From Pseudoflavonifractor phocaeensis (GTDB lineage Bacteria; Bacillota; Clostridia; Oscillospirales; Oscillospiraceae): a stretch of DNA of 35,694 bases. Of this stretch, positions 22,249 through 31,355 are shown in pieces. The DNA lies in contig NZ_JACLZC010000027.1 of assembly GCF_016901735.1 (NCBI RefSeq), positions 1-35,694 of the forward strand, read 5' to 3'. The notes under the pieces are model-generated. The model saw nothing but the letters and a program-made list of their open reading frames with translations, ran no database searches and was not told the DNA's origin. Numbering within the stretch: the stretch's first letter is position 1; every line of letters starts with the position of its first letter. The translations under genes and the position numbers were made by a program.

Positions 22249-23487
22249 ATGAAAAAGATTCTGCTGGCGGTTTTCTGCCTGGCGCTGCTGCTCACCATGG
22301 CCCCCGGCGCCAGCGCGGTGGAGCTCAAGGTCTATCAGCTGGCCCTGAACGACCGCTTTATGGACAATGAGCTGACTGTGACCAATATGCCGGTCAACGT
22401 CAACGGCAGTATCTATATTCCCTATACCGCCTTTGACCGCAACGTGACGGGGGTGGATCTGGGGGTTTTTTACGGACAGGAAAAATCGGATACGGCCTAC
22501 CGTCTGACCCTGTACAGCCGCAGCGGGACCTACCTCACCTTTGATCTGCTGGAGCAGACCTGCTTTCTCACCCAGGACGGGCAGCGGGAGGCTCAGAGCA
22601 TCCGGGCGGTCATTCGCTATGACAAGGTCTATGTGCCGGCCAGCGCGGTGTGCCGTATTTTCGATTTGCAGTATGTCTATACCCCCACCCGCACCGCCGG
22701 CGATCTCATCCGCATCAAAAGCGACAGCGCGGTCCTCTCGGACGCGGCCTTTCTGGACGCGGCGGCCAGCGCGCTCCAAAGCCGGTATGATAACTATATT
22801 CAAAGCCTGACGCCAACGCCCACCACGGCGCCCGTCCCCACCGCCAAGCCCACCCCCACCGGCGGCAGCAGCGGCGGAGACAACGTAATCGTCACCACGC
22901 CGCCGGTCATCGACGAGGGAGGAAGCGAGACCGAGACGCCCAGCGAGGTGCGGGAGGTGCTGCTGACCTTCCGGTGTGAGGGCAGCGGCGCTCTGGACGG
23001 GATTCTCCAAACCTTGGCGGCCCGCAATTTGACGGCTCTCTTTCTCTTTCCGGCGGAGGACCTGGAGGCCAACAGCGAACGGATCCGGGCGGTGCTGGGC
23101 CAGGGCCACAGCGTGGGACTGATGACCGGCGCCGACGGCGCGGCGGAGGCCCTGGCGGAGGGAAACGCCGTATTGGAGCGGATCGCCTGGTATCGTACCC
23201 ACATCGCGCTGGTGGAGGGGGCGGACCAGGAGGAGCGCGGCGCCCTCTATGAGGACGGCTGGAGCCTGTGGCTGGAGACGGTCAACGGTGTGCCCGCCGG
23301 GAGTTCTCTGGGGGTCAGCACCATTTTGAACCGGATCGACCGGTCCTCCGGTGTGGTCCGCCTGACCCTGGACGACAGCGCCGCCACCGCCGACGGCCTG
23401 TCCAATCTGCTCCAGCGGCTGGCGGGGGAGTCGTGTACCTTCCCGCCGGTGCTGGAGACCCGCCTGGCGGGGCGGATCTATGGCTGA
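22249..23487 (+). CDS. Secreted protein: CuAO_N-like stalk domain plus degenerate NodB-like domain
   Basis: The 412-aa product starts with a signal peptide (~1-24, MKKILLAVFCLALLLTMAPG, then ASA). Residues ~45-155 resemble copper-amine-oxidase N-terminal (stalk) domains of clostridial surface proteins (NGSIYIPYTAF; DKVYVPASAVCRIFDLQY). A Pro/Thr/Gly linker (~185-235) follows. Residues ~236-400 resemble polysaccharide deacetylases, but the catalytic TFDDG is TF-Arg242-Cys243-Glu244-Gly245, and no metal-binding His pair is evident. It may bind rather than cut wall glycans. It lies 16 nt upstream of the class V enzyme gene; the functional link is unclear. Confidence 0.75.
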   Translation: MKKILLAVFCLALLLTMAPGASAVELKVYQLALNDRFMDNELTVTNMPVNVNGSIYIPYTAFDRNVTGVDLGVFYGQEKSDTAYRLTLYSRSGTYLTFDLLEQTCFLTQDGQREAQSIRAVIRYDKVYVPASAVCRIFDLQYVYTPTRTAGDLIRIKSDSAVLSDAAFLDAAASALQSRYDNYIQSLTPTPTTAPVPTAKPTPTGGSSGGDNVIVTTPPVIDEGGSETETPSEVREVLLTFRCEGSGALDGILQTLAARNLTALFLFPAEDLEANSERIRAVLGQGHSVGLMTGADGAAEALAEGNAVLERIAWYRTHIALVEGADQEERGALYEDGWSLWLETVNGVPAGSSLGVSTILNRIDRSSGVVRLTLDDSAATADGLSNLLQRLAGESCTFPPVLETRLAGRIYG

Positions 23488-23503
23488 CAAAGGAGGAGCT
23501 GAA

Positions 23504-24661
23504 ATGCGAAGGGTCTATCTGGACAACGGGGCCACCTCCTATCCCAAAGCGCCTGGGGTAGGGGAGGCCATGTGCCATTTTATCACCGACGTGGGGTGCA
23601 ACATCGGCCGGGGGGGCTATCAGGTCGCCTATGACGCCGCCGCGCTGGTGCTGGAAACCAGGGAACAGCTCAATACCCTGCTGCACGGGCCGGGGAGCCG
23701 CAATGTGATCTTTACCGCCGGGGCCACCGCCTCCCTGAATCTGCTCCTCAAGGGGCTGCTCCGGCCCGGCGACCGGGTGCTCACCACCACCATGGAGCAT
23801 AACGCCGTCCTCCGTCCCCTGACCCAGCTCCAGAAAACCGGCGTGGAGGTGGTCTTTTTGCCCTGCGGCGCCGACGGAGCGCTGGATCTGGAGGAATGCC
23901 AAGCCCGCCTGTCCCAGGGCGCCGCCGCTCTGGTGATGAGCCACGCCTCCAACGTCTGCGGCACCATCCAGCCCATCGGGGCGGTGGGGACGCTGTGCCG
24001 CCGGTACGGCGTGCCCTTCCTGGTGGACGGAGCCCAGACGGTGGGCATGGTGCCGGTGGATATGGCGGACATGCACATCGACGCTCTGGCCTTTCCGGGT
24101 CACAAGGGGCTGCTGGGGCCCCAGGGGATCGGGGGACTGATCCTCACCGGCGCGCTGGCCCGGCGGATCGAGCCGCTGTTGGCCGGCGGTACCGGCAGCG
24201 TGTCCCAGTCCCTGGAAATGCCGGACTTTCTGCCCGACAAGCTGGAGGCGGGCACCCTGAATCTGCCCGGCATTTACGGGCTCCACGCCGCCCTCTCCTA
24301 CCTGGAGCGGGAGGGGGCGACCCTCCGCGTCCACGCCCGCAAGGTGGGGCTTCACCTGTGGGCGCGGCTCAAGGAGCTGGAATACGACGGCTTCCGGGTC
24401 ACCGGTACCGACGACCTGAGCCGCCGCACCGGGGTGGTGTCGGTGGACTTTCTGAAAGGGGACAACGGGGAGATGGCCTTTCGCCTGGAGCAGGAATACG
24501 GCATCGCCACCCGCTGCGGCCTCCACTGCGCTCCCACCGCTCACCAGACCATCGGCACCTATCCCCAGGGAACGGTGCGCTTTTCCACCGGGCCGTTCAC
24601 CACCTTTGAGGACATGGACTATGTTCAGGACGCGGTGTGGCGGCTGCTGACCGAGAGGTGA
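23504..24661 (+). CDS. Cysteine desulfurase/selenocysteine lyase-like class V enzyme
   Basis: A 385-aa PLP enzyme of the class V aminotransferase fold. The PLP lysine is Lys201 (FPGHKGLLGPQG), and the catalytic-loop cysteine is probably Cys342 in TRCGLHCAP. It belongs to the cysteine desulfurase family subtype frequently encoded with selD, YedE and DUF3343 genes, so it probably mobilises sulfur or selenium. It starts MRRVYLDNGATSYPKAP; ATG 23504 is chosen because AAAGGAGGAG lies just upstream. It is followed 3 nt later by the response regulator gene, so transcription may continue into the Bce module. Confidence 0.88.
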   Translation: MRRVYLDNGATSYPKAPGVGEAMCHFITDVGCNIGRGGYQVAYDAAALVLETREQLNTLLHGPGSRNVIFTAGATASLNLLLKGLLRPGDRVLTTTMEHNAVLRPLTQLQKTGVEVVFLPCGADGALDLEECQARLSQGAAALVMSHASNVCGTIQPIGAVGTLCRRYGVPFLVDGAQTVGMVPVDMADMHIDALAFPGHKGLLGPQGIGGLILTGALARRIEPLLAGGTGSVSQSLEMPDFLPDKLEAGTLNLPGIYGLHAALSYLEREGATLRVHARKVGLHLWARLKELEYDGFRVTGTDDLSRRTGVVSVDFLKGDNGEMAFRLEQEYGIATRCGLHCAPTAHQTIGTYPQGTVRFSTGPFTTFEDMDYVQDAVWRLLTER

Positions 24662-24664
24662 GCC

Positions 24665-25339
24665 ATGGCGTACCGTATTTTTCTGGTGGAGGATGACCCG
24701 GGCATCCGGGACGAGCTGACCGCCCTGCTGGAGCGGTACGGCTATTGCTGCGCCTCCCCGGCGGACTTTGACGATGTGGCCGGACAGGCGCTGGACTGGG
24801 GGGCGCAGCTGGTGCTGCTGGATCTGAACCTGCCCCGGTACGACGGATACCACGTGTGCCGCGCCCTGCGCCAACGGTCCGACCTGCCCATTATGGTGGT
24901 CACCAGCCGGGACACCGAGATGGACGAGCTGATGAGCATGAATCTGGGGGCGGATGATTTCCTCACCAAGCCCTACAACACCCAGATCCTTCTGGCCCGG
25001 ATGGCCCGGCTCTTGCAGCGGGCCTATCCGTCGGGGGAGCGCCCGGCCATGACCTGCGGACCGCTGGCGCTGGACCTGGGCCGGAGCGTGGCCGCGGCCT
25101 GGGGCGCTGAGCAGGAGCTGACCCGCAACGAGCTCCGCCTCCTCCAGACCCTGATGAGCCGTCCGGGGGAGATTGTATCCCGCAATCAGCTGATGATCGC
25201 CCTGTGGAACGATCACGCCTTTGTGGACGACAATACCCTCACGGTCAATATGACCCGCCTGCGCAGAAAGCTGGAGGGACTGGGCCTTTCTGAGGCGCTG
25301 GTCACCCGGCGGGGGCAGGGCTATCAGCTGTGCTTATAG
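24665..25339 (+). CDS. Response regulator, BceR-like (OmpR family)
   Basis: A 224-aa two-component regulator: receiver domain with acidic residues Asp10/Asp11 (VEDDPG), phospho-acceptor Asp53 (LLDLNLPRYDGYH) and Lys in FLTKPY, followed by an OmpR-type winged helix (~125-222; DDNTLTVNMTRLRRKLE). Context with the short intramembrane-sensing kinase and a Bce-type transporter places it in the BceR group, which induces the transporter in response to peptide antibiotics. A BceR-like box lies upstream of the ATPase gene. Confidence 0.93.
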   Translation: MAYRIFLVEDDPGIRDELTALLERYGYCCASPADFDDVAGQALDWGAQLVLLDLNLPRYDGYHVCRALRQRSDLPIMVVTSRDTEMDELMSMNLGADDFLTKPYNTQILLARMARLLQRAYPSGERPAMTCGPLALDLGRSVAAAWGAEQELTRNELRLLQTLMSRPGEIVSRNQLMIALWNDHAFVDDNTLTVNMTRLRRKLEGLGLSEALVTRRGQGYQLCL

Positions 25340-25349
25340 GAGGATGTCG

Positions 25350-26378
25350 ATGTTTTGGAAGGAATTTTTGGGGGAAAAATGCGCCCATTTTTGTGGGCTG
25401 CTGCTGGGCATCCTGTTTTTGTCCACCACGCTGGCGGCGATGGGCCTCTCCTGGAAGCCCATCGCCTTTTTGAGCGCGGTGTGGGCGCTGTGCGTATTGG
25501 CACCTTTGGCGTGGGAGTATGCCCACAAGCTGCCCTTCTGCCGCCAGGCGGCGGGACTGGAGGGGCAGGACGTCCCCTGCGCCCGGTATGCCTCCATGCT
25601 CCGCCGGCCGGACTTTTGGGAGGGGGCGGTGATATGGGACCTGCTGGACCGGTCCGAGCGGGAGCTGAACGAGAAGCTGGCGGCGGTGAGCCAGGAGAAC
25701 CGGGAATACCGGGAATATGTGGAGACCTGGGTCCATGAGATCAAGACCCCCATTTCCACCCTGCGTCTGGCCGGGGAGAACCATCCCGGCCCCCTGGCCG
25801 ACCGGCTGAAGGAGCCGCTCTCGGCCATTGAGCGCCATGTGGAAGAGGCGCTTTTTTATGCCAGGAGCGGTTCGGTGCACCAGGACTATCTCATCCGGCC
25901 CATGTCCCTCCAGGACGCCATAAACGAGGTCATGCTCCGCTACGCCGAGCCCATCCTCAATTACGGCTTTGTCCTTACCCGGCCCCAGGAGGACCCCCTG
26001 GTTTACAGCGATGAAAAGTGGGTCCATTTCATTTTGGGGCAGATCGTGGCCAATGCCCTTCAGTACCGAAGCCCGTCGCCCAGGCTGGCGTTTTCCATTT
26101 TGGAGCAGGAGCAGTCGGTGATCCTGCGGGTGGCGGACAACGGGCCGGGAATTCCGGAAAAGGACCTGCCCCGGGTCTTTGAAAAGGGATTTACCGGGGA
26201 AAACGGCAGGAGAAAAAACCGCCGCTCCACCGGTCTGGGGCTGTATCTGGTCCAAAAGCTCTGCGACCGGCTGGGGCTGGGCGTGTCGGTCACAAGCCGG
26301 GTGGGGGAGGGCACCGCCGTGGAGCTGGTCTTTCCCCGGTCCAAATTCCACCTGGCCTCCGCCGGGCGGGAAACCTGA
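25350..26378 (+). CDS. Sensor histidine kinase, BceS-like intramembrane-sensing type
   Basis: A 342-aa kinase with two N-terminal membrane helices (~14-32 and ~37-57) joined by a very short loop and therefore no external sensor domain. It has the phospho-acceptor His129 in WVHEIKTPIS and a HATPase domain (~220-335: DNGPGIPEKDLPRVFEKGF, STGLGLYLVQKL). Such kinases sense through the partner transporter. Start ATG 25350 is preferred because AGGAGG (25338-25343) is 6 nt upstream and touches the earlier ATG at 25344. The stop overlaps the BceR-like box. Confidence 0.92.
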   Translation: MFWKEFLGEKCAHFCGLLLGILFLSTTLAAMGLSWKPIAFLSAVWALCVLAPLAWEYAHKLPFCRQAAGLEGQDVPCARYASMLRRPDFWEGAVIWDLLDRSERELNEKLAAVSQENREYREYVETWVHEIKTPISTLRLAGENHPGPLADRLKEPLSAIERHVEEALFYARSGSVHQDYLIRPMSLQDAINEVMLRYAEPILNYGFVLTRPQEDPLVYSDEKWVHFILGQIVANALQYRSPSPRLAFSILEQEQSVILRVADNGPGIPEKDLPRVFEKGFTGENGRRKNRRSTGLGLYLVQKLCDRLGLGVSVTSRVGEGTAVELVFPRSKFHLASAGRET

Positions 26379-26389
26379 CAAAACTGTCA
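26376..26389 (+). promoter_or_regulatory. BceR-type operator
   Basis: TGACA-AAAC-TGTCA, a perfect inverted repeat with 4-nt spacer, matches the known BceR box form TnACA-N4-TGTnA. It lies at the end of the kinase gene, upstream of the ATPase-permease pair, with a possible -10 TAAAAT at 26434-26439. The -35 is poor, as expected for an activated promoter. Confidence 0.75.
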
Positions 26390-26462
26390 CCTTGCGGTAA
26401 GGAACTTCGATGGCGCTTTGGTTGGGAAGCGGGTAAAATGGGAGACAAAGGAGGAATGTCCC

Positions 26463-27230
26463 GTGGAACCCATTTTAACGGTATCCCATCTGCAAAAGTA
26501 CTACGGCAGCCGGGGGAGCGTCACCCGCGCCATTGACGATTTGAGCCTTTCGGTGAGAGCGGGGGAGTTTGTCGGCATTATGGGGGCCTCCGGCTCCGGC
26601 AAGACCACCCTGCTCAACTGCGTGGCCACCATTGACCGCCCCACCGCCGGTACCATCACCATCGGCGGCCAGGTGGTCACCGCCCTGCGTCCCGCCGCCC
26701 TCTCCCGGTTCCGGCGGGAGAAGCTGGGCTTCATCTTTCAGGACTGCAACCTGCTGGACACCCTGACCGCCTTTGAAAACATCGCCCTGCCCCTCTCCAT
26801 TCAAAACCGTCCCGCCGGAGAGATCGGGGAGAAGGTGCGCCGCTGCGCCCGGCTCCTGGAGATCGAGGATTGCATGGAAAAATATCCCTATCAGATGTCG
26901 GGGGGACAGTGCCAGCGGACGGCGGCGGCCAGAGCCATTGTCACCGACCCGGCGCTGGTGCTGGCCGACGAGCCCACCGGCGCGCTGGACTCCAAGGCGG
27001 CCCGCCTGCTGCTGGACCGGTTCGAGGCCCTCAACCGGGACCGGTCGGCCACGATTTTGATGGTGACCCACGACGCCTTTACCGCCAGCTACTGCCACCG
27101 CATCCTCTTTATCAAGGACGGCCGGGCCTTTACCGAGCTGGTGCGGGGGGAGGACAGCCGCAAGGCCTTTTTTACCCGGATCATCGAGGTGGTGACCCTG
27201 CTGGGAGGTGACTCGGGCGATGTTCTGTAA
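26463..27230 (+). CDS. Bce-type ABC transporter ATPase
   Basis: A 255-aa ATPase: Walker A 41-48 (GASGSGKT), signature SGGQ 146-149, Walker B with Asp169-Glu170 (VLADEPTGALD) and switch His in MVTHDAFTASYC. This fits the MacB/BceA group that works with large FtsX-type permeases to free targets of peptide antibiotics. Start GTG 26463 has AAAGGAGG with 8-nt spacing; a longer in-frame ATG at 26418 has no such site and would cross the -10 region. It overlaps the permease by 11 bp. Confidence 0.93.
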   Translation: MEPILTVSHLQKYYGSRGSVTRAIDDLSLSVRAGEFVGIMGASGSGKTTLLNCVATIDRPTAGTITIGGQVVTALRPAALSRFRREKLGFIFQDCNLLDTLTAFENIALPLSIQNRPAGEIGEKVRRCARLLEIEDCMEKYPYQMSGGQCQRTAAARAIVTDPALVLADEPTGALDSKAARLLLDRFEALNRDRSATILMVTHDAFTASYCHRILFIKDGRAFTELVRGEDSRKAFFTRIIEVVTLLGGDSGDVL

Positions 27231-29220
27231 GCTGGCTGTACGCAATGTGCGCCGCAGTATGCGGGATTACACCCTTTACTTTCTGACGCTGATGTTTGGC
27301 GTCTGCGTTTTTTACGTCTTTAACTCCCTGGAAAGCCAGTGGGTCATGGAGGCGCTGGCGGTCAACAACCGGAATGTGAGCTACACCGGGGCGATTTTAC
27401 GGCTGGTGAATGTGATCTCGGTCTTTGTGGCGGTGGTGCTGGCCTGCCTCATCCTCTACGCCAACCACTTCATGCTCCGGCGGCGCAAAAAGGAGCTGGG
27501 CACCTATCTGCTGCTGGGCATGACCCAGGGAAAGGTGTCCCGCATCCTCTTTTTGGAGACCCTGTGCATCGGCCTTCTGGCTCTGGCCGTGGGGCTGGTG
27601 ATGGGCTTTTTCGCCGCCCAGCTCCTGTCCGCCTTTACCGCCAGCCTCTTTCAGGTGGTGGTGGAGGAATTTACCTTTGTGTTTTCCTGGAAGGGCGTGG
27701 GCAAGACGGTGCTCTACTTCGCCGTCATCTTTTTGCTGGTCATGCTTTTCAACGCCGTTACCATTTCGCGCAAAAAGCTGCTGGATCTGCTCCAGGCCCG
27801 GCGGCACAACCAGCGCCTGCGGCTGCGGAGCGTCACCGCCTCGGCGGTGATGCTGGCAGTGGGCGTGGCGCTGCTGATCGCGGCCTATACCATGCTGCTC
27901 CGCCGGGGACTTTTGCGGGTGGACGAGCTGTTCTGGCTGATGCTGGCCATGGGCGCGGCGGGGACGCTGCTCTTTTTCCGTTCTCTGTCCGGTTTTTTGC
28001 TCAAGCTGTGCAAAAGCAATCAAAGTCTTTATTACCGGGGGCTCAACTGCTTCATTTTGCGGCAGTTCAACTCGGCCATCAACACCAACTACCTCTCCAT
28101 GACGGTGGTCTGCCTGCTCCTCCTCCTGGCCATCGGCGTAACGGCCTGTTCGGTGGGCGTCAACTACACCGTGGAGAACAAGTCTGACCGGCAGACCCCG
28201 GTGGATATGACGGTCTTTGTGGAGGCGGACGGATTGACCGCCGGCGACCTGGCGGACCTCCTCCAAGAGGCGGGCTTTGACCCGGAAACCTGCCTGGAGG
28301 AATATACCGCCGTCCGGCGTCCCGTCCTCCGGCTGGAGGGGGAGGACCGGGAGGTCTGGGGTACAATGTTTATCCACATCATGTCTCTGTCCGATTTCAA
28401 TTCCCTCCGCGTTCTCCGGGGAGAGGGGCCTATGACGCTGGCTTCCGACCGCTACGGCCTGGCGGTGGGCACCGAGCCGGAAGAGAATATGGACCCCCAA
28501 AAAGATGGCTGGGCAGAAGGCAAACCCCTCCGGATTGGGGATGAGACCTATCAGGCCGACCCGGAATTTTGCTATACCAAAGCCCTGTATACCAGTTCCA
28601 GCAGCATCGACACCACCTTTATCCTGCCGGACCAGGTGATGGAAGCCCTCCGGCCGGAGGACGTGGTCATTCTGGACTTCTTTCTGGCGGGCAACTACCC
28701 CAAGGGAGCTGAGGAGGAGATGGAGACCCTGCTGTGGGCGTGCTACCCGGACTTCTGCGACGGGCTGGCCCAGCGGGTCGGGGGATTCAGCATGAACTTT
28801 TCCACCAAGCAGGTGGAGTATCTGGACACCATGGGCACCAAGCTGCTGGTCCTCTTCATCGGCCTCTATCTGGGCGTCATCTTCATGGTCACCTCGGCGG
28901 CGGTGCTGGCCCTCCAGCAGCTCTCCCAGGCGGCGGACAATCTCCCGCGCTACCAGGTTCTCTCCCGGCTGGGCGTGGAGGAGCGGATGCGGGACCGGTC
29001 GGTCTATACCCAGATCTTTTTGGCCTTTTTCCTCCCCCTCTCTCTGGCTGTGGTCCACTCGGTGGTGGGCATCACCGCCGCAAACGAGGTCATCGTCCAG
29101 CTGGGCAAGCTGGATACGGTGTCCTCCACCGTCACCACGGCGGTAATCATTCTGTTGGTCTACGGGGCCTACTTTGCCGCGACCTGCGCCGGCGCCCGGC
29201 GGATGGTACGGGGACAATAA
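27220..29220 (+). CDS. Bce-type ABC transporter permease
   Basis: A 666-aa permease of the BceB group: about ten membrane helices, two FtsX-like regions (~55-215 and ~545-660) and a large extracellular domain (~315-530) between helices 7 and 8, which in the family binds or senses antibiotic complexes and signals to the kinase. ATG 27220 follows GGAGGTGA with 8-nt spacing; GTG 27208 is an alternative. It forms one functional unit with the preceding ATPase, kinase and regulator. Antibiotic specificity cannot be read from sequence. Confidence 0.92.
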   Translation: MFCKLAVRNVRRSMRDYTLYFLTLMFGVCVFYVFNSLESQWVMEALAVNNRNVSYTGAILRLVNVISVFVAVVLACLILYANHFMLRRRKKELGTYLLLGMTQGKVSRILFLETLCIGLLALAVGLVMGFFAAQLLSAFTASLFQVVVEEFTFVFSWKGVGKTVLYFAVIFLLVMLFNAVTISRKKLLDLLQARRHNQRLRLRSVTASAVMLAVGVALLIAAYTMLLRRGLLRVDELFWLMLAMGAAGTLLFFRSLSGFLLKLCKSNQSLYYRGLNCFILRQFNSAINTNYLSMTVVCLLLLLAIGVTACSVGVNYTVENKSDRQTPVDMTVFVEADGLTAGDLADLLQEAGFDPETCLEEYTAVRRPVLRLEGEDREVWGTMFIHIMSLSDFNSLRVLRGEGPMTLASDRYGLAVGTEPEENMDPQKDGWAEGKPLRIGDETYQADPEFCYTKALYTSSSSIDTTFILPDQVMEALRPEDVVILDFFLAGNYPKGAEEEMETLLWACYPDFCDGLAQRVGGFSMNFSTKQVEYLDTMGTKLLVLFIGLYLGVIFMVTSAAVLALQQLSQAADNLPRYQVLSRLGVEERMRDRSVYTQIFLAFFLPLSLAVVHSVVGITAANEVIVQLGKLDTVSSTVTTAVIILLVYGAYFAATCAGARRMVRGQ

Positions 29221-29221
29221 A

Positions 29222-29260
29222 AAACGGCGGACAGTTCACCGTGTGAGCTGTCCGCCGTTT
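29222..29260. terminator. Terminator between the Bce permease and the convergent ABC operon
   Basis: Arms 29225-29234 and 29248-29257 (CGGCGGACAG / CTGTCCGCCG) with A residues before and T residues after, so it can serve both strands. Confidence 0.85.
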
Positions 29261-29271
29261 GGCGTTTTGGA

Positions 29272-30213
29272 TCAACGCATGCCCTTGTCGTAGGGGACGC
29301 CTTCGGCCTTGGGGGCGCGGGAGTGCTGGGAGGTAAAGGCCAGGACGATGAGGGAGATGATATAGGGGAGCATGTTGTAGACGTTGCTGGGGAGCTGGAG
29401 AGCGGTAAGGAAGTCAAAGCCGGTGTACACGTTGGCCAGGGCCCGGAAGAGGCCGAAGAGGAGGGCCGCCAGGGCGATGCGGGTGGGCTTCCACTGGCCG
29501 AAGATCATCACGGCCAGGGCCAAAAAGCCAAAGCCGGCCACGCCGTTTTCAAACTTCCATTCGCTGACGCCGGCGGTGATATACACGATGCCGCCCAGTC
29601 CGCCCAGCATACCGGAGATGAGCACACCGGCATAGCGCATTTTGTAGACGTTGATGCCCACGCTGTCGGCGGCCTGGGGATGCTCGCCGCAGGCCATGAG
29701 CCGCAGGCCGAAGCGGGTTTTATACAGGGTGATATAGGCCAGCACCAGGGCCACAAAGGCCAGGAGCATGAACCAGTTGAACTCAAAGCTGCCGATGTTG
29801 ACCAGGAAGGCCTTTTTGGGCTCGATATACTGGATGGTGGAGGAGACGTTGTCCACGCTCTCGGCGGTGTTCATGGCCTTGACGAACACGGTGGCGGCGG
29901 CGGTGCCCAGCAGGTTCATGGCCGTGCCCACCAGCGTCTGGTCGGCCTTGAAGTTGATGGCGGCCACCGCCAGCAGAAGGGAGTAAATGACGCCCAGCAG
30001 GATGCTGGCCAGCACCACCAGCAGGATGATGACCGGCGCGCTGGTACCGGCGGGGAGGAATTTCATCATCAGCGCGCCGCCCAGCGCGCCCATGACCATG
30101 ATGCCCTCCAGGCCGATGTTGATGACGCCGGAATGCTCCGAAAAACAGCCGCCCAGGGCCACCAGGATCAGCACGGAGGCAAAAATCAGAGTATATTGGA
30201 TCAGAAGCAGCAT
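29272..30213 (-). CDS. Nucleoside-type ABC transporter permease (second subunit)
   Basis: A 313-aa permease of the BPD_transp_2 family with about eight to nine hydrophobic helices (FSEHSGVINIGLEGIMVMGA is the family signature). With the upstream permease and the double ATPase it matches nucleoside/BMP-type importers such as NupABC. It begins at the stop codon of the preceding permease (TAATG overlap). Closest roles are guanosine or other nucleoside uptake; riboflavin systems use the same architecture, so the substrate is not settled. Confidence 0.9.
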   Translation of the reverse strand: MLLLIQYTLIFASVLILVALGGCFSEHSGVINIGLEGIMVMGALGGALMMKFLPAGTSAPVIILLVVLASILLGVIYSLLLAVAAINFKADQTLVGTAMNLLGTAAATVFVKAMNTAESVDNVSSTIQYIEPKKAFLVNIGSFEFNWFMLLAFVALVLAYITLYKTRFGLRLMACGEHPQAADSVGINVYKMRYAGVLISGMLGGLGGIVYITAGVSEWKFENGVAGFGFLALAVMIFGQWKPTRIALAALLFGLFRALANVYTGFDFLTALQLPSNVYNMLPYIISLIVLAFTSQHSRAPKAEGVPYDKGMR

Positions 30214-31352
30214 TATGCCTCCCCTCCTTTCTGCGCAGCCTTGGCACGGGCGGCTTCCCGCTCGGCCCGGCGGTCCAGTCTGCGGTCCAATGTGGTCTTA
30301 AAGAAGAGCACGAAACCGCACAGGTAGATGATGAGGGAGGAAATCAGGTCGGAAATCTGGGCGGAGTACATGGTCTTGTCCACATAAGCGCCGCCGCTGG
30401 TGATGTGCTGGATGAAGTAGGAGGAAAAGACCGCGCCGATGGGGTTCAGACCGCCCAGGAAGGCGGCGGCGATGCCGTTAAAGCCCATGGCGGGGACGGA
30501 GGACTGGGTGGTGGACCACTGCTCGAAGCCGGTCAGGTAGTAAAGGCCCGCGCCCATGCCCGCCAGCGCGCCGGCGATGACCATGGTGAGGATCAGGTTG
30601 CGCTTTTCCTTCATACCGCAGTACTTGGCGGCAAATTTATTGTAGCCGGTGGCCTTGAGCTCATAGCCGAACTTGGTCTTTTCCAGCAGCACCCAGATGA
30701 CCACGGCCACGATCACCGAGAGGGGAATGGCAATGGTGACATAGCGGTTGCCGTTGAACAGCTCATTGAGACCCAGAGAGGGCAGCACCGCGCCGGGGTT
30801 GCCGGTGGAGAGCTGAATGGTGTAGGGGCTGGCGCCCTCCTTCACGTTGGACAGAAGGGTATTGATGGCATAGAGGCTGATCCAGTTGAGCATGATGCAG
30901 GAGATGACCTCGTTGACGTTGCGGTAGGCTTTCAAAACGCCGGAGATGGCGCCCAGCAGCGCGCCGGCGGCGATGGCGGCGATGAGGCACACATACCAGG
31001 GCAGTCCCAGACCCAAAGCGCAGTAGAGGCTGGCACCGGCGCCCACCACATACTGGCCGGCCGCGCCGATGTTGAAGAGGCCGACCTTATAGGCGAAGAG
31101 GACCGACAAAGAGCAGAGGAGGAGGGGCGCGGTCTTGACCAGGGTGTTGCCCAGGTAGCGCAGCTGAGCGCTGGGGGAGGGATAGTAGAGGAAGTTTTCC
31201 ACAATGGTCTTGATGGCCTCGCCGGCGCCGGCGGGGTTGATGATGAGGAGGATCACATAGCCGATGAGCAGGCCGATGAGGATGCACAGCAGGGCGGCCA
31301 GCAGGGACTGGACCCCCTTGTTGCGCAGCAGGGAGCGTTTTTCTTTTTTCAT
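30213..31352 (-). CDS. Nucleoside-type ABC transporter permease (first subunit)
   Basis: A 379-aa permease of the same family, with a longer basic N-terminus, about ten hydrophobic segments and the motif AYKVGLFNIGAAGQYVVGA. The C-terminus is highly charged (RRLDRRAEREAARAKAAQ) and cytoplasmic. It starts 3 nt after the ATPase stop and overlaps the next permease by one base, so all three form one operon and probably one complex. Confidence 0.9.
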   Translation of the reverse strand: MKKEKRSLLRNKGVQSLLAALLCILIGLLIGYVILLIINPAGAGEAIKTIVENFLYYPSPSAQLRYLGNTLVKTAPLLLCSLSVLFAYKVGLFNIGAAGQYVVGAGASLYCALGLGLPWYVCLIAAIAAGALLGAISGVLKAYRNVNEVISCIMLNWISLYAINTLLSNVKEGASPYTIQLSTGNPGAVLPSLGLNELFNGNRYVTIAIPLSVIVAVVIWVLLEKTKFGYELKATGYNKFAAKYCGMKEKRNLILTMVIAGALAGMGAGLYYLTGFEQWSTTQSSVPAMGFNGIAAAFLGGLNPIGAVFSSYFIQHITSGGAYVDKTMYSAQISDLISSLIIYLCGFVLFFKTTLDRRLDRRAEREAARAKAAQKGGEA

Positions 31353-31355
31353 CCC

